The position numbers were made by a program, and so were the translations under genes. Shown in pieces: positions 41,147 through 50,747 of a stretch of DNA of 64,000 nucleotides. Each line of letters opens with the position of its first letter. Within the stretch, counting starts at the first letter, position 1. Source of the stretch: Rhodanobacteraceae bacterium (lineage in GTDB: Bacteria; Pseudomonadota; Gammaproteobacteria; Xanthomonadales; Rhodanobacteraceae); contig JALUXG010000023.1 in assembly GCA_027019085.1 (NCBI GenBank), positions 1-64,000 of the forward strand, written 5' to 3'. The notes beneath the pieces are model-generated. The model saw only the letters and a list, made by a program, of their open reading frames with translations. It did no database searches and had not been told where the DNA came from.

Positions 41147-42094
41147 TCAGATGCCGGCGCGCCGCAGCTGCGGGCGCGCATTGAGGTAGTCGGTGGCCGA
41201 CACCGGACGGCCACCCGCGCGCTGCACGCGCACGAGGCGCAACACGCCTTCGCCGCAGGCCAGGTCCAGTCCCTCCGGGCCGGCCGCGAGCAGGCTACCG
41301 GGCGGCGCCGTGTGCGTGTGCTCGAGGGCATGCGCCTCCCAGATGCGCAGGCGCTCGCTCGCCACCTCGGCTTCGGCCACCGGCCAGGGGTTGAAGGCGC
41401 GTATCTTGCGTTCCAGCTCGGGTGCTGGACGCGTGAAGTCCAGCCGCGCCTCGTGCTTTTCAAGCTTGTGCGCGTAGGTGGCGTCCGCCGGATCCTGCGC
41501 GGTGGCAGCCAGGGGCTCGCCTGCCGCAAGCCGTGCCAGGCCCTCGGCCAACACCTTCGCGCCGAGGGCGGCCAGGCGGTCGTGAAGTGAGCCACCGGTC
41601 TCGTCCTCGCGGATCGGCGTGCGCTCATGCAACAGCACGGGTCCGGTGTCCAGTCCGGCCTCCATGCGCATCAGACACACCCCGGTCTCGCGGTCTCCGG
41701 CGGCGATGGCACGCTGGATCGGTGCTGCACCGCGCCAGCGAGGCAGCAGGCTGGCATGCACATTCCAGCAGCCGTGCCGGGGCAGGTCGAGCACCGCTTG
41801 CGGCAGGATCAGGCCGTAGGCAATGACGATCATCAGGTCCGGCCGGTAGGCGGCAAGTTGCGAACGGGCGTCCTCGGTTTTCAGCGAGACCGGCTGCTCG
41901 ACGGGCACACCGGAGGCGAGTGCGAGTTGCTTGACGGGCCCCGCCGTGAGCTTGCGGCCGCGTCCGGCTGGACGGTCGGGCTGGGTATAGACGGCCACCA
42001 GCTCGGCCTGGCTGTCGAGGCAGGCGCGCAGGCCCGGGACGGCGAAATCGGGGGTGCCGGCAAACACCAGCCGCAGGCGACGTGCGTCAGGCAC
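41147..42094 (-). CDS. fmt: Methionyl-tRNA formyltransferase
   Basis: This 315-residue enzyme formylates initiator Met-tRNA with 10-formyl-THF. It shows the N-terminal [10 protein letters not shown], the catalytic Asn-His-Asp set ([13 protein letters not shown] and GLDTGPVL) and the C-terminal OB-like domain ([16 protein letters not shown]). It starts four bases after def ends, so the pair is translated together, the normal bacterial arrangement. Confidence 0.97.
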   Translation of the reverse strand: MPDARRLRLVFAGTPDFAVPGLRACLDSQAELVAVYTQPDRPAGRGRKLTAGPVKQLALASGVPVEQPVSLKTEDARSQLAAYRPDLMIVIAYGLILPQAVLDLPRHGCWNVHASLLPRWRGAAPIQRAIAAGDRETGVCLMRMEAGLDTGPVLLHERTPIREDETGGSLHDRLAALGAKVLAEGLARLAAGEPLAATAQDPADATYAHKLEKHEARLDFTRPAPELERKIRAFNPWPVAEAEVASERLRIWEAHALEHTHTAPPGSLLAAGPEGLDLACGEGVLRLVRVQRAGGRPVSATDYLNARPQLRRAGI

Positions 42095-42098
42095 GCAG

Positions 42099-42602
42099 TC
42101 AGCCTGCCTGGCGGCGCTGCTTGTCCAGCTTCTTGAGCAGAATGGATCGTTTCAGCGGCGAGAGGTAGTCGACGAAGACCTTGCCCTGCAGATGGTCCAT
42201 CTCGTGCTGGATGCAGACCGCCATCAGGCCCTCGGCCTCGAGCACGAACGTCTTGCCGTCGGCGTCTTCGGCCTCGACCTGCACCCAGCTGGCCCGCTCG
42301 ACATCGGCAAAAATACCCGGGAAGGACAGGCAACCTTCCTGTTCCATCTGCGTGCCACGTCTTTCCAGGATGCGCGGGTTGCACAGCACGTGCGGCTGGT
42401 TGTCATGCTCGGACACGTCCATCACGAACAGGCGCTGGTGGCAGTCGACCTGGGTCGCCGCCAGCCCGACGCCGCGCGCGGCGTACATGGTCTCGAACAT
42501 GTCGGAGACCCGTGTGCGCAGGGCATCGTCGAACACCGCCACGGGCGCAGCCTTGGTGCGCAGGCGCGGGTCGGGGAATTCGAGGACGGTGAGCTTGCTC
42601 AT
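42099..42602 (-). CDS. def: Peptide deformylase
   Basis: This 167-residue metalloenzyme removes the formyl group from new proteins. The three motifs are [15 protein letters not shown] (metal Cys) and HEMDH (two metal His plus catalytic Glu). The start at 42602 gives [11 protein letters not shown], matching the family; the upstream in-frame start adds nine unconserved residues. It is the first gene of def-fmt-rsmB and diverges from the LysM gene. Confidence 0.97.
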   Translation of the reverse strand: MSKLTVLEFPDPRLRTKAAPVAVFDDALRTRVSDMFETMYAARGVGLAATQVDCHQRLFVMDVSEHDNQPHVLCNPRILERRGTQMEQEGCLSFPGIFADVERASWVQVEAEDADGKTFVLEAEGLMAVCIQHEMDHLQGKVFVDYLSPLKRSILLKKLDKQRRQAG

Positions 42603-42724
42603 GGGTAATAATCCGCTTGCAGGCGACAATCTGCGGGCAATTCGGCGAAAACCAAGTCTCGTGAGGCGCTAGCATGGCCATTGTACGTCGATGCGGCCTG
42701 TGTCGCGAATCGGGGTGATTGCAT

Positions 42725-42752
42725 TTGCGTTGGCACCCGATTCCGCTACACT
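42725..42752 (+). promoter_or_regulatory. Candidate sigma-70 promoter of the LysM gene
   Basis: TTGCGT and TACACT are separated by 16 bases and lie 35 bases upstream of the LysM-protein ATG, in the def-LysM divergent region. Confidence 0.5.
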
Positions 42753-42787
42753 CGCAAAAACCTTGGGGGAACGGGGGATTACCCGTC

Positions 42788-43906
42788 ATGCTTAAGAAAT
42801 CGCTTGCCCTGCTCGCCGGTTTGCTGGTGACCGTCGCGGTCTTCGCTGCCGGTGCCCAGTTGCGCCCGGGTCATCCTGACACCTATGTGGTGAAGAAGGG
42901 CGACACCTTGTGGGACATCTCTGCACGTTTCCTGCGCAAGCCCTGGTTGTGGCCGGAAATATGGCAGGCCAACCCGCAGGTTCGCAATCCGCACCTTATC
43001 TATCCCGGCGATGTGCTCAACCTTTCCTACGTCAGCGGGGAAGGACCGGCGGTGACGCTCAAGCCGCAGGCCATTGTGGAAAAGAACCCGATCCCGGCGA
43101 TTCCGCTCGACCGTCTGCAGATGTTCCTCCGGGACCTGCGTGTCTTGAGTTCGGAAGATCTGCAGCGTGCGCCATACGTCCTGGCATTCGGGCAGAACCG
43201 CTTGCGCGGCGTTCCAGGGCAGTTCCTGTACGTGCGCGGCCTCGGCAAGGCCACGCCAGGCCAGGAATTTGCCGTGGTGCGCCCGTCGATGGTGTTCCGC
43301 AAGTTCGGAACCCAGCCCTCGCCGGTGGCAGACAGGCTGGACAGCAACGTGTCCATGATCAGCGGCCCCTGGCAGGAAGACACGCGTGAAAACGGTCATT
43401 TCGGTCTGGGCGAGCAGATCGGCATCGAGGTCGAAGTCATCGGGCATGCACACTACATGCGCGGCAGTGATCCCAGTACCCTGCTGCTTGATGCCAGCAC
43501 CCGGGAGATCCGTCCCGGCGACCGGTTGTTGCCGGTCGACAAGCATCCCTACGACGCCACTTATTATCCGCATGCGCCCAGGTCCGTACCCAAGGATGCA
43601 CGGGTGCTGGCACTGGCCGATGCGCTCTACTCCGTCGGTCCGCGCGGCGTGGTTGCCCTGTCGATTGGTCGCAGCGACGGCGTCGACAACGGCCAGACCT
43701 ATGCCATCTTCCAGCCGGGGGCCACGGTTCACGACGATGTGGCCAGCAGCAGCCTGCGGCGCGGAGTCGGCGAGGAAGTCACCCTGCCGCCCGAGTTTGT
43801 CGGCCACGTGATGGTGTTTCGTACCTTCGACCACGTAAGTTACGGCCTGGTGATGGACGGCGTGCATCCGGTGCGTGCCGGCGACCTGCTCAGGATGCCC
43901 GAGTAG
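42788..43906 (+). CDS. LysM domain protein
   Basis: This 372-residue exported protein has an N-terminal hydrophobic signal (MLKKSLALLAGLLVTVAVFAAGAQL) and one LysM module at about 33-80 (YVVKKGDTLWDIS ... IYPGDVLNLS), which should bind peptidoglycan. The remaining 290 residues form a domain common to Xanthomonadales homologues but without an assigned activity. It regularly lies between def and dprA in these bacteria. A strong terminator follows. Confidence 0.9.
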   Translation: MLKKSLALLAGLLVTVAVFAAGAQLRPGHPDTYVVKKGDTLWDISARFLRKPWLWPEIWQANPQVRNPHLIYPGDVLNLSYVSGEGPAVTLKPQAIVEKNPIPAIPLDRLQMFLRDLRVLSSEDLQRAPYVLAFGQNRLRGVPGQFLYVRGLGKATPGQEFAVVRPSMVFRKFGTQPSPVADRLDSNVSMISGPWQEDTRENGHFGLGEQIGIEVEVIGHAHYMRGSDPSTLLLDASTREIRPGDRLLPVDKHPYDATYYPHAPRSVPKDARVLALADALYSVGPRGVVALSIGRSDGVDNGQTYAIFQPGATVHDDVASSSLRRGVGEEVTLPPEFVGHVMVFRTFDHVSYGLVMDGVHPVRAGDLLRMPE

Positions 43907-43945
43907 GTCGAACTGCCGGTCACATATCGGCCCTGGACTACACCA

Positions 43946-43972
43946 CGGCGCGGCTTCGGCCGCGCCGTTTTT
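43946..43972 (+). terminator. Strong terminator after the LysM gene
   Basis: CGGCGCGGC pairs perfectly with GCCGCGCCG around a TTCG tetraloop and is followed by five Ts. It separates the LysM gene from dprA, which starts 28 bases later. Confidence 0.93.
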
Positions 43973-44000
43973 ACTTGCCGGCGGCCTAGACTGCCGAGGC

Positions 44001-45134
44001 ATGGACAGGGACGACGATCAGCATGCCTGGCTGATCCTGCTGCGGACGCCAGGACTGGGCTCGGCCCGGCTGCGCGAACTTTTGCGGCAGGCCGGCGACA
44101 TCCATGCCGCGCTGGCTCGGGCGCGGGCGACGGATGCCGGCCGTATCGGCCCGCGTGCCGCAGATTGGCTGCGTGCACCCGACCCCAAGCGGATCGAGGC
44201 CGATGTTGCCTGGCTTTCCCGCTCCGGGCACCGGTTGCTGCGTTGCACGGATGCGGACTTCCCGCCGCAACTCGAAGCGATGCCGGATCCGCCGGCAGCG
44301 TTATTCGTTGCCGGAAACACCGCTCTCCTGCTGCGACCCCAGGTGGCCATCGTCGGCGCGCGCCATGCCAGTCCGGACGGGTGTCGCCATGCGGCCGGCT
44401 TCGCCCGTGCCCTGGGTGCTGCCGGACTGATCGTGACCAGTGGCCTGGCGGAAGGTATCGATGCCGCTGCGCACGAAGCGGCATTGGCGGCATCGACCGG
44501 AACCGTGGCCGTGGTCGGGACCGGCCCGGACCGGGTCTATCCCGGCAAGCACGCCGGGCTTTCGCGATCGATCGTCGAACAGGGTGCGCTGGTCAGCGAG
44601 TTTCCTCCCGGCACCGGTGCACGGCCGGGACATTTCCCGCGCCGCAACCGCATCATTGCCGGCTTGTCGCTGGGTACGCTGGTGATCGAGGCGGGACTGC
44701 GCTCAGGTTCGCTGATCACCGCGCGACTGGCCGCCGATGCGGGACGGGAAGTCTTCGCCGTGCCCGGCTCCATCCGCAACCCGCTGGCGCGTGGCTGTCA
44801 TCGGCTGATTCGCGATGGTGCCAGCCTGGCGGAAGGGGTGGACGACCTGCTTCCCCTGCTGGCGCCGCTGGCACGGGCACAGGGCGTCGAACTGGCGGCA
44901 CGCCTGGAGGCGGAACCGACTTCCCCGCCGCCAGCAGCGCAGCAACCGGCCGATGCCCTGTGCCGGCGCCTGCTGGACGCCATCGGCCACGATCCGGTCA
45001 CCCTCGACGAGGTCTGCCAGCGCAGCGGCCTGGAGGCGGCGCAGGTGTCACCGCGCTTGCTGATGCTGGAACTTGACGGCATGCTCGCCAGCCAGCCCGG
45101 AGGCCGCTACCAGCGGTTCGGGAAGGATCCGTGA
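44001..45134 (+). CDS. dprA: DNA-processing protein DprA
   Basis: This 377-residue protein binds incoming single-stranded DNA and loads RecA during natural transformation. The Rossmann-like core carries VAIVGARHASPDG, SGLAEGIDAAAHEAAL, FPPGTGARPGHFPRRNR (shown in part) and GLRSGSLITAR. A C-terminal winged helix (about 315-375) is typical of the DprA/Smf long form. The ATG at 44001 has GAGG just upstream and excludes the terminator. Its presence suggests a potential for natural competence. Confidence 0.95.
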   Translation: MDRDDDQHAWLILLRTPGLGSARLRELLRQAGDIHAALARARATDAGRIGPRAADWLRAPDPKRIEADVAWLSRSGHRLLRCTDADFPPQLEAMPDPPAALFVAGNTALLLRPQVAIVGARHASPDGCRHAAGFARALGAAGLIVTSGLAEGIDAAAHEAALAASTGTVAVVGTGPDRVYPGKHAGLSRSIVEQGALVSEFPPGTGARPGHFPRRNRIIAGLSLGTLVIEAGLRSGSLITARLAADAGREVFAVPGSIRNPLARGCHRLIRDGASLAEGVDDLLPLLAPLARAQGVELAARLEAEPTSPPPAAQQPADALCRRLLDAIGHDPVTLDEVCQRSGLEAAQVSPRLLMLELDGMLASQPGGRYQRFGKDP

Positions 45135-45242
45135 ATCGCGCGCTGCTTGACAGCCCGCAAGGACGTGTGGTCCCACTAGATATAGGAGTGCGCACGGGCA
45201 CCATGGCGCTTTCACCATAATTTGCAATCCAGGCGGACATGC

Positions 45243-47777
45243 ATGGCCAAGAATCTGCTCATCGTCGAGTCACCTGCCAAGGCCAAGACGATCAATAAAT
45301 ACCTCGGCAAGGACTTCACGGTTCTGGCGTCCTACGGGCATGTGCGTGACCTGGTCCCGAAGGAGGGGGCAGTCGATCCGGACCGGGACTTTGCCATGAA
45401 GTACGACGTGATCGACCGCAACCAGAAACACGTTCATGCCATCGAGAAGGCAGCCAGGCAGGCCGAGGCCATCTATCTGGCAACTGACCTTGACCGCGAG
45501 GGCGAGGCCATCTCCTGGCACATCAGCGAAATCCTGCGTGAACGGGGACTGCTCGACGGCAAGGATGTGCACAGGGTCGTGTTCAGCGAAATCACGCCGC
45601 GCGCGATCAGGACAGCGGTGGAGCATCCGCGGGCGCTATCGCTGGAGCTGGTGGATGCACAGCAGGCGCGACGCGCGCTCGATTACCTGGTCGGCTTCAA
45701 TCTGTCGCCGGTCCTGTGGCGCAAGGTGCAGCGGGGCCTGTCCGCCGGTCGGGTGCAGAGTCCGGCATTGCGGATGATCGTCGAGCGCGAGCTGGAGATC
45801 GAGGCCTTCCGGCCACGCGAATACTGGACCATCGAGGCCGATCTTCGGCACCCGGACGGGGCCTTCCGCGCACGCCTGACACGGCTTGGCGGCAAAAAGT
45901 TCGAGCAGTTCGACCTGGGTAACGAAGACGCGGCACACAGCGTGCGCAAGGCCTTGCTGGAGACGGCGGGCGGACGGTTCACGGTCGGCGAGGTCAGCAG
46001 CCGCGAACGCAAGCGTCGACCGGCGGCACCCTTCACCACCTCCACCCTGCAGCAGGAGGCCGCGCGCAAGCTGGGTTTTTCCACCAGCCGCACCATGCGG
46101 GTCGCGCAGGGCCTGTACGAAGGAGTGGCACTGGGCGCGGAAGGCAATGTGGGCCTGATCACCTACATGCGTACCGACGCCACGGCGCTTTCCGATGAAG
46201 CAGTGGCCGAGCTGCGAGAGGTCATTGGCAAGGATTTTGGCGCCTCGGCCCTGCCCGAGAAGACCCAGGTCTACAAGGCCAAGTCGAAAAATGCCCAGGA
46301 AGCGCATGAGGCGATTCGTCCGACCTCGGCAGCGCGACGTCCAGGTGATGTCGTGCAATATCTCAATGACGACCAGCGCAAGCTCTATGAACTGATCTGG
46401 AAGCGCACCGTGGCTTGCCAGATGATCCATGCCCGGCTCAATACCGTTGCAGTGGATTTTCCGGTTGGCGATGCCATGTTCCGAGCCACCGGCACGACCA
46501 TCATCGATCCGGGTTTCCTGGCCGTGTACGAGGAAGGCCAGGACAACAAGTCCGCCGAGGACGACGACAGGAAACGTCTGCCGCCGCTCACCGCAGGCGA
46601 CGTAGTGCCGCTGGCCGACATCCTGGCTGACCAGCATTTCACCGAGCCACCGCCACGCTATTCGGAAGCCAGCCTGGTCAAGACCCTCGAGGAATACGGT
46701 ATCGGCCGGCCGTCGACCTATGCTTCGATCATCCAGGTGCTGTTGAATCGCGAATACGTCTGGCTCGACAGCCGACGTTTCCGACCGTCCGACGTGGGCC
46801 GGGCAGTGAGCAATTTCCTGACCGAGCACTTTACCCAGTATGTCGACTACGATTTCACCGCGCGGCTGGAAGACGAGCTGGATGCCGTGAGTCGTGGCGA
46901 GGAAGCCTGGGTCCCGTTGTTGCAACGGTTCTGGACGCCTTTCAAGCAGCAGGTCGAGGAGAAGATCGAGACTGTGGATCGCGGCCAGGCCACCGGCGCG
47001 CGCGAGCTGGGCACCGATCCCAAGAGCGGCAAGCCGGTGTCGGTACGGTTGGGCCGCTACGGACCCTATGTGCAGATCGGCACCCGCGAAGACGAGGACA
47101 AGCCGCAATTCGCCAGTCTGCGTCCGGGACAGAGCATGCACACCATCGAGCTGGACGAGGCGCTCGAGCTGTTCAAGTTGCCACGCACGCTCGGCCAGGC
47201 CGACGACGGCGAGGAGGTCAGCGCCGGCATCGGTCGTTTCGGGCCATTCGTGAAAAAGGGTTCGACCTATGCCTCGCTGCCGCGCGAGGAGGACCCGCAT
47301 ACCGTGAGTTTCGAGCGGGCGATGGAACTGATCCGCGAAAAACTGGAAATGCTGGCCAATCGCGTGATTCGCGAGTTCGACAGCGGCGTGCAGGTGCTCA
47401 ACGGACGTTACGGTCCCTACATCACCGACGGCGAGAAAAACGCCCGCATACCCAAGGACCGTGAGCCGGCCTCGCTCACCGAAGCCGAGTGCAGCGAGCT
47501 GTTGGCAGCAGCTCCGGTACGCAAGCGGCGAGGCGTGGCGGCCAAGGCAGGAAAGAAGGCGACCGCGAAAACAACCAAAAAAGCGACTGCGAAAAAGGCG
47601 ACTGCGAAAACGGCTCGGAAGGCGACCGCGAAAAAGGCCAGGAAAACGGCTGGCAAGTCCACTGCGAAAACGGCCAGAAAGGCCACAGGAAAGAACACGA
47701 AAAAAACGGCGAGCAGCCCCGCTCCGACATCACGCAAGGCCACCCGCAAGTCCGGCACCGTGGGAGAGGATGGATGA
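45243..47777 (+). CDS. topA: DNA topoisomerase I (type IA)
   Basis: This 844-residue enzyme relaxes negative supercoils. The TOPRIM domain starts NLLIVESPAKAKTI and contains TDLDREGEAISW. The active-site tyrosine is Y308 in GLITYMRTD. Instead of E. coli-type C4 zinc fingers it carries Toprim_C repeats (GRYGPYVQIG, IGRFGPFVKKG, NGRYGPYITDG). It then ends in about 75 residues of Lys/Ala-rich, histone-H1-like sequence (repeats such as KKATAKKA). The start at 45243 gives MAKNLLIVES. It follows dprA by 108 bases. Confidence 0.97.
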   Translation: MAKNLLIVESPAKAKTINKYLGKDFTVLASYGHVRDLVPKEGAVDPDRDFAMKYDVIDRNQKHVHAIEKAARQAEAIYLATDLDREGEAISWHISEILRERGLLDGKDVHRVVFSEITPRAIRTAVEHPRALSLELVDAQQARRALDYLVGFNLSPVLWRKVQRGLSAGRVQSPALRMIVERELEIEAFRPREYWTIEADLRHPDGAFRARLTRLGGKKFEQFDLGNEDAAHSVRKALLETAGGRFTVGEVSSRERKRRPAAPFTTSTLQQEAARKLGFSTSRTMRVAQGLYEGVALGAEGNVGLITYMRTDATALSDEAVAELREVIGKDFGASALPEKTQVYKAKSKNAQEAHEAIRPTSAARRPGDVVQYLNDDQRKLYELIWKRTVACQMIHARLNTVAVDFPVGDAMFRATGTTIIDPGFLAVYEEGQDNKSAEDDDRKRLPPLTAGDVVPLADILADQHFTEPPPRYSEASLVKTLEEYGIGRPSTYASIIQVLLNREYVWLDSRRFRPSDVGRAVSNFLTEHFTQYVDYDFTARLEDELDAVSRGEEAWVPLLQRFWTPFKQQVEEKIETVDRGQATGARELGTDPKSGKPVSVRLGRYGPYVQIGTREDEDKPQFASLRPGQSMHTIELDEALELFKLPRTLGQADDGEEVSAGIGRFGPFVKKGSTYASLPREEDPHTVSFERAMELIREKLEMLANRVIREFDSGVQVLNGRYGPYITDGEKNARIPKDREPASLTEAECSELLAAAPVRKRRGVAAKAGKKATAKTTKKATAKKATAKTARKATAKKARKTAGKSTAKTARKATGKNTKKTASSPAPTSRKATRKSGTVGEDG

Positions 47778-47911
47778 AGCCGCTGGATTTCGCGCAAGCT
47801 GGGCATGGCCGGTCATGCGTATTCGCGGACTGCGGCATTGTCGCGATGGCCGGGGGCGGGCCGTGCCGTGTGCCGTGTTCGTGAATGGTTGCCGCTAACG
47901 GACCCGGGGAC

Positions 47912-49282
47912 ATGAACCGCGAACACGAATCGCAGCAGCAGATCAGTGGGTGGATCGGGCCAGAAACCCTGCCCCTGCTGGGTGCCGGGCGGCCCGATCA
48001 CGTGGTGGCCTGGCGCAACGGTACGCCGGTGCGGGCAGACGTGTTCCTGGCCCATGTGCGGCAGGTTCACCGCTGCCTTGTACCCGGCAACGGCGTGGTC
48101 AATCTGTGCGAGGACCGTTACGACTTCCTGGTCGCGTTTTGCGCCATCGTGCTGAGCGGCCAGGTCAATCTGCTTCCGCCTTCGCGCGCGCCGCAGGCAG
48201 TGCAGGAGGTCATGGCCGCGCATCCGGGGTGCCATGCGCTCGGTGAATGTGTCCCCGAACATGCGCCGCCGGGGTTCATGCGCATGCCTGTCCTGCACGC
48301 GGTGCTGGACGGGGTATTCGACGTACCGCGTATCGCGGCCAGCCAGCCTGCTGTGATTGGTTTCACTTCCGGATCGACCGGTCAGCCCCAGGCCAACCTC
48401 AAGACCTGGGGCGCTCTGCAGGCCAGCAATGAAGGCAACCGCAGGGTGTTGCGTCCGTGGATCGGCGATATCTTCCAGATCGTCGCGACGGTGCCGCCGC
48501 AGCACATGTACGGACTGGAGATGTCGGTGCTGCTGCCCGTGCTGGGAAGAGCGGCTGTACATGCCGGCAAACCATTTTTTGCCGCCGACATCGCGGCGGC
48601 GCTGGAACAGGTGCCCGAACCGCGATTGCTGGTAACCACCCCGGTACACCTGCGTGCCCTGCTGGCCGAGCACGTGCCCATGCCTGGGCTCGGCGCGGTG
48701 GTGTCGGCGACCGCGCCCTTGCCGGTCGAGCTGGCACAGACGGCCGAACGCGTTCTGGGTGCCCCGGTGCTGGAAGTGTTCGGTTCGACTGAAACATGCG
48801 TGTTCGCAGCGCGGCGCACCACATGCGAAGCGCTGTGGACCATGTTTCCGGGCGTGCATCTTCATCCGCAGCCGGACGGCACGCGCGTGGAAGCACCGCA
48901 GTTGCAGGCCCCGGTTACCCTGGCCGATCTGGTCGAGTTGCACGATGAACAGCGATTCCGGCTCTGCGGGCGCAACACCGACCTGCTGGAAATCGCCGGC
49001 AAGCGCGCCTCCCTGGGCGACCTCAACCGTCGCCTGCTGTCCATCGAGGGTGTGGAAGATGGCATCGTGTTCCAGCATCAACAGCCCGACCGGACCGGTG
49101 TGCGGCGGGTGGCGGCACTGGTGGTTGCGCCCTCGTTGAGCGAGGCGCAGGTGATGGCGCGGCTGCGCGCGATGCTGGATCCCGCCTTTCTTCCGCGGCC
49201 GTTGCGCCGGGTCGCCCGTTTGCCGCGCAACGAGACCGGCAAACTGCCGCTGCAGGCGCTGCTGGACGCTCTGCGCGACTGA
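47912..49282 (+). CDS. AMP-dependent acyl/aryl-CoA ligase-like enzyme
   Basis: This 456-residue member of the ANL adenylate-forming superfamily is shorter than usual (500-600). The P-loop-like motif GFTSGSTGQPQ is intact. EVFGSTETCVFAAR is motif A5, a GKRASLGDLN segment follows, and NETGKLPLQAL carries the C-terminal catalytic lysine. It resembles ligases of aryl-polyene/xanthomonadin pathways, but none of their partner genes is nearby, so the substrate is unknown. The ATG at 47912 has GGGG close upstream; 47885 is an alternative. Confidence 0.8.
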   Translation: MNREHESQQQISGWIGPETLPLLGAGRPDHVVAWRNGTPVRADVFLAHVRQVHRCLVPGNGVVNLCEDRYDFLVAFCAIVLSGQVNLLPPSRAPQAVQEVMAAHPGCHALGECVPEHAPPGFMRMPVLHAVLDGVFDVPRIAASQPAVIGFTSGSTGQPQANLKTWGALQASNEGNRRVLRPWIGDIFQIVATVPPQHMYGLEMSVLLPVLGRAAVHAGKPFFAADIAAALEQVPEPRLLVTTPVHLRALLAEHVPMPGLGAVVSATAPLPVELAQTAERVLGAPVLEVFGSTETCVFAARRTTCEALWTMFPGVHLHPQPDGTRVEAPQLQAPVTLADLVELHDEQRFRLCGRNTDLLEIAGKRASLGDLNRRLLSIEGVEDGIVFQHQQPDRTGVRRVAALVVAPSLSEAQVMARLRAMLDPAFLPRPLRRVARLPRNETGKLPLQALLDALRD

Positions 49283-49394
49283 TCCGCACCGCTGCACGCG
49301 CGGTTTTCGGTATCCTGTGCGGCCCATGCGCCACATCGTTCCCGACAAGGAACCATGTGCATGGCAAGCATCGTACTCATCGTGGAGCCCTTGC

Positions 49395-50678
49395 ATGAAG
49401 GTCCTGGTCATTGGCGGCGGCGGTCGTGAACACGCATTGGCCTGGAAGATCCGCCAGTCGCGGCGCGTGTCGGAAGTCCTGGTGGCGCCCGGCAATGCCG
49501 GTACGGCGGGAGAGCCGGGGATGCGCAATGTTGCCGTTTCCGCGAGCGATCCAGGAGCGCTGCTGGACCTGGCGCGGCGGGAAAACGTGGACCTGACCGT
49601 AGTCGGCCCCGAAGTGCCGCTGGTTGCGGGGGTTGTCGATCGATTCCGCGCAGCGGGCATGCGTTGCTTCGGTCCGCGTGCCGTGGCTGCCCAACTGGAA
49701 GGGTCCAAGGCCTTCAGCAAGGATTTCCTGCAGCGGCACAATATTCCGACCGCACGCTACGCGGTGTTCACCGAAGTCGACCATGCACTGGCCCATGTGC
49801 GCCGGCATGGCGCGCCGATCGTGATCAAGGCCGACGGACTGGCGGCCGGCAAGGGCGTGGTCGTGGCCCTGACCATCGGTGATGCCGAACAGGCTGTGCG
49901 CGACATGCTCGGTGCACATGCCTTCGGCGAGGCGTCCTCGCGGGTGGTGATCGAGGAGTTCCTGGAGGGCGAGGAAGCCAGCTACATCGTGGCCAGCGAC
50001 GGCCATCATTACCTGCCCATGGCTTCGAGCCAGGACCACAAGCGTCGCGACGAGGGCGATCTGGGGCCCAACACCGGCGGCATGGGAGCCTATACCCCGG
50101 CACCGGTGGTCAACGAGGTTGTGGAACGCCGGATTCGCGAACAAGTCATCGAACCGACCCTCCGCGGCATGGCGGCCGAAGGTGCGCCGTTCATCGGTTT
50201 CCTGTATGCCGGCCTGATGATCGACGCACAGGGTGTACCCAGGGTGGTGGAATTCAACGTGCGCTTCGGCGATCCGGAGACGCAGCCGATCATGATGCGC
50301 CTGCGTTCGGATCTGGTCGAGCTGATCGATGCTGCACTCGACGGGCGACTGGACCAGACCGATGCCGTCTGGGATCCGCGTCCGGCCATCGGCGTGGTGC
50401 TCGCTTCGGGCGGTTATCCGGGTGCGATACGCAATGGTTGCGTGATCGAGGGGCTGGATGCGGACGACGACGAGGACGTCAAGGTGTTCCATGCCGGTAC
50501 GCGTCGCGACGGGGAAGGGCGGGTGGTGACCGCCGGCGGGCGGGTGCTGACCGTATGCGCGCTGGGCGATGACCTGGCCGCTGCCCATGCACGTGCCTAT
50601 GCACGCCTGGCCTCGATCCGCTTCGAGGGGGCTTTCTGCCGGCGGGACATCGGGCATCGCGCCCTGCGACGGTCCTGA
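49395..50678 (+). CDS. purD: Phosphoribosylamine-glycine ligase (GARS)
   Basis: This 427-residue ATP-grasp enzyme performs step two of purine synthesis (PRA + Gly + ATP to GAR). It shows the N-terminal MKVLVIGGGGREHAL, the ATP-grasp core PIVIKADGLAAGKGV, the segment SSQDHKRRDEGDLGPNTGGMG (in part) and EFNVRFGDPETQ with metal-binding residues. The start at 49395 gives the standard N-terminus. It stands alone, without purH beside it. Confidence 0.97.
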   Translation: MKVLVIGGGGREHALAWKIRQSRRVSEVLVAPGNAGTAGEPGMRNVAVSASDPGALLDLARRENVDLTVVGPEVPLVAGVVDRFRAAGMRCFGPRAVAAQLEGSKAFSKDFLQRHNIPTARYAVFTEVDHALAHVRRHGAPIVIKADGLAAGKGVVVALTIGDAEQAVRDMLGAHAFGEASSRVVIEEFLEGEEASYIVASDGHHYLPMASSQDHKRRDEGDLGPNTGGMGAYTPAPVVNEVVERRIREQVIEPTLRGMAAEGAPFIGFLYAGLMIDAQGVPRVVEFNVRFGDPETQPIMMRLRSDLVELIDAALDGRLDQTDAVWDPRPAIGVVLASGGYPGAIRNGCVIEGLDADDDEDVKVFHAGTRRDGEGRVVTAGGRVLTVCALGDDLAAAHARAYARLASIRFEGAFCRRDIGHRALRRS

Positions 50679-50747
50679 TCACCGGGGAGTGCTTCCGGTC
50701 ACTGCATATGCGCTAGGCTGGATTCGTTCGCATGGCAGGGGACGAGG

